A stretch of DNA of 6,302 bases from assembly GCA_949935895.1 (NCBI GenBank), contig CATLGL010000083.1:1-6302 (forward strand), written 5' to 3'. The notes below the pieces were generated by a model that saw nothing but the letters and a program-made list of their open reading frames with translations, did no database searches and was not told the DNA's origin. The translations under genes were made by a program, and so were the position numbers. This document shows positions 4,881 to 6,302 of the stretch, piece after piece. This stretch comes from an uncultured Clostridia bacterium. Lineage in GTDB: Bacteria; Bacillota; Clostridia; TANB77; CAG-508. Within the stretch, counting starts at the first letter, position 1; each line of letters begins with the position of its first letter.

Positions 4881-5384
4881 TTATTTTACTTTTTTATACT
4901 TAATTTTAACTGAAGTACTTCCAGCAGATCCACTATTTTTTGCTTTAACAGTATTTTTAACAGAAGATGCTTTACCATTCCATGGTTTAATTCCTGTCAT
5001 AACTTTATTTCTAGTCGTAACAATAACACCTTTATTTTTACGAGCTACACTTTTTATCTGTTTAGCCTTTATTTGTGAGACAGTTGATTCCATAGTAGTC
5101 CAAATACCAACTCCAAATCCTGATTTCTTTACGAAACCAGCTAAATAATAAACGGTTGGTTGAACAGGATTAACCACTAATTTATCAGCAAATTTATTCG
5201 CTACACCTTTACTCATATAATAATCTACATGGTTAGCTTTATACTGACCTCTCGGACTTTTTACAGTCACATCATAACTCACTACACCTTTAGAAGCCGC
5301 TTTAGCTTCACTCATATATGGCACAAAAATACTAAACAACATACTCAAAACAAAAAAACTAATAATCATTTTTTTAAAATTCAT
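4881..5384 (-). CDS. Secreted, highly cationic, cysteine-free protein, 167 aa, unknown function
   Basis: I cannot assign a family. The start at 5384 has a perfect AAGGAGG (5400-5394) 9 bases upstream. Residues 1-29 are a standard Sec signal peptide: MNFKK, a hydrophobic core to about residue 20, then an AKA cleavage motif at 27-29 before ASKG. The mature part of about 138 residues has 24 Lys and 3 Arg against 3 Asp and 1 Glu (net about +23) and no Cys. Its middle is Gly- and aromatic-rich (YYLAGFVKKSGFGVGIW, about residues 79-95), and the C-terminal third has many Lys, Val, Ser and Thr, ending KIKYKKVK. No LPXTG anchor or lipobox is present. Strong charge, secretion, a small membrane-protein neighbour and a dedicated divergent regulator suggest an antimicrobial or membrane-active protein. 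A surface-binding or structural protein is equally open. Translation may be controlled by the hairpin over its start. Confidence 0.85.
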   Translation of the reverse strand: MNFKKMIISFFVLSMLFSIFVPYMSEAKAASKGVVSYDVTVKSPRGQYKANHVDYYMSKGVANKFADKLVVNPVQPTVYYLAGFVKKSGFGVGIWTTMESTVSQIKAKQIKSVARKNKGVIVTTRNKVMTGIKPWNGKASSVKNTVKAKNSGSAGSTSVKIKYKKVK

Positions 5385-5449
5385 TTCTACATACCTCCTT
5401 AAATTTATATCTAAAATTTATATAAAATCGCAATGGAAGTATGTAGAAA
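5384..5449 (-). promoter_or_regulatory. mRNA hairpin covering the ribosome binding site of the secreted protein
   Basis: On the minus strand TTTCTACATACTTCC (5449-5435) pairs with GGAGGTATGTAGAAA (5398-5384), 15 pairs with one G-U and a 36-base loop. The 3' arm contains the whole GGAGG and the first base of the ATG. If transcription starts at or above 5450 (TTGGTT 5486-5481, TATATT 5462-5457, 18-base spacing), the arm sits at the very 5' end of the mRNA and the start site would be closed. The arms may instead be a DNA operator. Confidence 0.6.
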
Positions 5450-5451
5450 AA

Positions 5452-5511
5452 TTGTAAATATATATATATATTAATTATATAACCAAGATTTATATACATA
5501 TATATTTACAA
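5452..5511. promoter_or_regulatory. Divergent promoter region with paired inverted operator-like sites
   Basis: TTGTAAATATATAT (5452-5465) and its exact inverse ATATATATTTACAA (5498-5511) face each other 32 bases apart between two divergent genes. The first overlaps a plausible plus-strand promoter for the Xre gene (TTGTAA 5452-5457, TATATA 5476-5481, 18-base spacing) and the -10 of the minus-strand promoter for the secreted protein. Matching arms around divergent promoters fit binding by the Xre-type regulator. The AT richness makes chance matches easier; only the TTGTAAAT ends are distinctive. Confidence 0.5.
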
Positions 5512-5533
5512 AATAATATTAGAAGGTGGAATT

Positions 5534-5836
5534 ATGTTTGCAAAAAATTTAATTTTTTATAGAGAAAACCAAAATTTATCTCAAGAAGAATTAGCACAAA
5601 AATTATCAGTTTCAAAACAAAGTATATATAAATGGGAAAAAGGAATTTGTTATCCAGACATAAACAATCTCATAAATATAGCAAACTATTTTAATATCAA
5701 TATCGATTCATTAATTAACAAAGAAATCAAAAGCAAAAAGAAAAAATCACAATTAGAACTCTTATTAAGTTTGATAAAAACAATCACAATACCCATAATT
5801 CTAATAATCATATTCACAGAAAAGAAAAAACTATAA
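5534..5836 (+). CDS. Xre-family HTH regulator with C-terminal membrane helix, 100 aa
   Basis: Residues 3-62 form a canonical Xre/HTH_3 domain, with LSQEELAQKLSVSKQSIYKW holding the helix-turn-helix (about 15-34), then EKGICYPDINNL and the closing NYFNINIDSLI. A lysine-rich link (residues 63-71) leads to a hydrophobic stretch at about 74-94 and a basic end, TEKKKL. This predicts a single membrane helix that tethers the DNA-binding domain to the membrane. AAGGTGG (5523-5529) precedes the ATG. It is divergent from the secreted-protein gene across 149 bp with paired inverted sites, so it is most likely the regulator of that gene and perhaps of itself. Tethered Xre proteins of similar size occur in other Gram-positive accessory loci. 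The signal it senses is unknown. No clear terminator follows; 5837-5868 shows nothing else. Confidence 0.85.
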   Translation: MFAKNLIFYRENQNLSQEELAQKLSVSKQSIYKWEKGICYPDINNLINIANYFNINIDSLINKEIKSKKKKSQLELLLSLIKTITIPIILIIIFTEKKKL

Positions 5837-5868
5837 AAGACTATATACTTAATATTTATTCCAATTTC

Positions 5869-5994
5869 CTTTTTGGCTTGAACCTACAATTCCATGTGAT
5901 GTTGAGTTGGTACTTTCTTGGGATTAATCCCAATTCAAGTCCAACCAACTCGCTAACAAGTTAGCTATCACATTTCATTTTTCAAACCAAAAAG
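5869..5994 (-). other. Single-strand origin (sso, ssoA/palA-like)
   Basis: This is a large imperfect palindrome without coding capacity. Nested arms are CTTTTTGG (5869-5876) with CCAAAAAG (5987-5994), TTGAA (5878-5882) with TTCAA (5981-5985), ATGTGAT (5894-5900) with ATCACAT (5967-5973), GAGTTGG (5904-5910) with CCAACTC (5945-5951), and the inner TTGGGATTAATCCCAA (5918-5933). A side hairpin is GCTAAC (5952-5957) with GTTAGC (5960-5965). On the minus strand TAGCGA (5955-5950) matches the CS-6 element of ssoA origins, where primer RNA synthesis ends. The minus strand is the displaced leading strand of both dso sites, so the orientation is functional. RNA polymerase primes the lagging strand from the folded single strand here. 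I cannot settle the exact sso class by eye. Confidence 0.82.
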
Positions 5995-6035
5995 TTTTCT
6001 CGGCATAAAAGATCAGATATCTTATATTCATCTCT

Positions 6036-6302
6036 TTATCTTTCAAAACCTCGGTCCAAACCTTTATTTTTATCCATTGCCTGCATTTGTTTAAGTTCTT
6101 GTTGGAATAACTTTCGTTCTAGCTTTTTATCCTTTTCTTCAAAGAAATTTTTATCATTTTCATCTGTCGTCATTAGTGTTCTTGCAACTTCCTTGTTTTC
6201 CATGTTGTTGTTTTGTAAGTAACTATCAATTTTATCTATCGCTTTATGATAAACCTCTTGACCTACAACCGTTTTAACAAAACCAAACAATTCTTTCGCA
6301 AG
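6036..6302 (-). CDS. mob: MobV-family relaxase Pre/Mob, C-terminal part (joins the N-terminal part at base 1)
   Basis: This is the 3' end of the relaxase gene, not a separate gene. The part down from 6175 encodes residues 431-476; bases 6176-6302 repeat bases 1-127 of the window. The ATG at 6290 is internal (within AKELFGFVKT). The tail is strongly charged (EEKDKKLERKLFQQELKQ and DKNKGLDRGFER), continuing the helical C-terminal domain. The stop is TAA at 6038-6036. After it the transcript enters the sso palindrome; no separate strong terminator is visible. Confidence 0.93.
   Translation of the reverse strand, partial: LAKELFGFVKTVVGQEVYHKAIDKIDSYLQNNNMENKEVARTLMTTDENDKNFFEEKDKKLERKLFQQELKQMQAMDKNKGLDRGFER
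6176..6302. repeat. Terminal direct repeat, right copy (assembly overlap)
   Basis: Identical to bases 1-127 and in the same frame of mob. One copy must be removed to obtain the 6175-bp circle. Confidence 0.95.

Noticed and set aside
4873..5148. 91-codon hydrophobic plus-strand ORF
   Set aside because: It starts in the T tract of the terminator and is the antisense of the secreted-protein gene, which has a signal peptide and a strong ribosome binding site.
4881..5384. Lactococcin 972-like bacteriocin or another named bacteriocin
   Set aside because: Signal peptide and size are compatible, but I see no family signature, so no name is given.
5452..5511. AT-rich stretch as a theta replication origin
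   Set aside because: No iterons or DnaA-type boxes are visible, and it lies between two divergent genes with promoter-like elements.
5534..5836. Antitoxin of a toxin-antitoxin pair
   Set aside because: No small toxin gene is adjacent in the same operon, and the divergent partner has a Sec signal peptide, unlike classic type II toxins.
6001..6035. Terminator after mob (AAGAT-ATCTG-ATCTT)
   Set aside because: The stem is only 5 bp and AT-rich with a short T run; too weak to call.
6036..6290. Separate 84-aa gene starting at ATG 6290
   Set aside because: The same frame stays open upstream through the duplicated 127 bases and bases 1-1291, so the ATG is an internal Met of the 476-aa relaxase.

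Overview
The window is one complete small rolling-circle resistance plasmid from a Gram-positive host, almost certainly Staphylococcus. The DNA is AT-rich, the Shine-Dalgarno sites are strong (AGGAGG type), and the backbone is a pT181-type Rep, tet(K) and a Pre/Mob relaxase. Bases 1-127 are repeated exactly as 6176-6302. The window is therefore a circle of 6175 bp cut open with a 127-base assembly overlap, and the mob gene runs across the cut.

Layout, read mostly on the minus strand. The relaxase gene mob/pre occupies 1291 down to 1 and continues at 6175 down to 6036, giving 476 aa; its oriT lies upstream at 1340-1374. tet(K) (1478-2857) starts at TTG. It is preceded by a 16-codon leader peptide and an attenuator that can hide its ribosome binding site, and it is followed by a strong terminator. 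The replication gene rep (3019-3963) is a pT181-family initiator with its nicking tyrosine at residue 191 and its double-strand origin inside the 5' coding part. Its leader (3964-4144) carries the full copy-control device of this family: an attenuator hairpin, a countertranscript promoter on the plus strand, and two successive countertranscript terminators.

The region 4209-4590 looks like part of a second, unrelated rolling-circle replicon of the pMV158/pE194 type. It has a nic hairpin with the TACG/AC sequence, three exact 11-bp direct repeats about 87 bp downstream (the usual 'bind' locus), a promoter, and a 54-aa CopG-like repressor gene. The matching repB/repF gene is absent; the pT181 leader begins exactly where it would be expected.

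The region 4620-5840 is an accessory cassette that I cannot name. It holds a 59-aa protein with two membrane segments (plus), a convergent 167-aa secreted, strongly cationic, cysteine-free protein (minus), and a divergent 100-aa Xre-type regulator ending in a membrane helix (plus). A bidirectional terminator separates the first two. The intergenic region of the last two has a pair of inverted TTGTAAAT-type sites and an RNA hairpin that would cover the ribosome binding site of the secreted protein. A bacteriocin or toxin with immunity protein and regulator is a reasonable hypothesis, not a demonstrated function. Next come a single-strand origin (5869-5994) with a CS-6 motif in the correct orientation, and the 3' end of mob.
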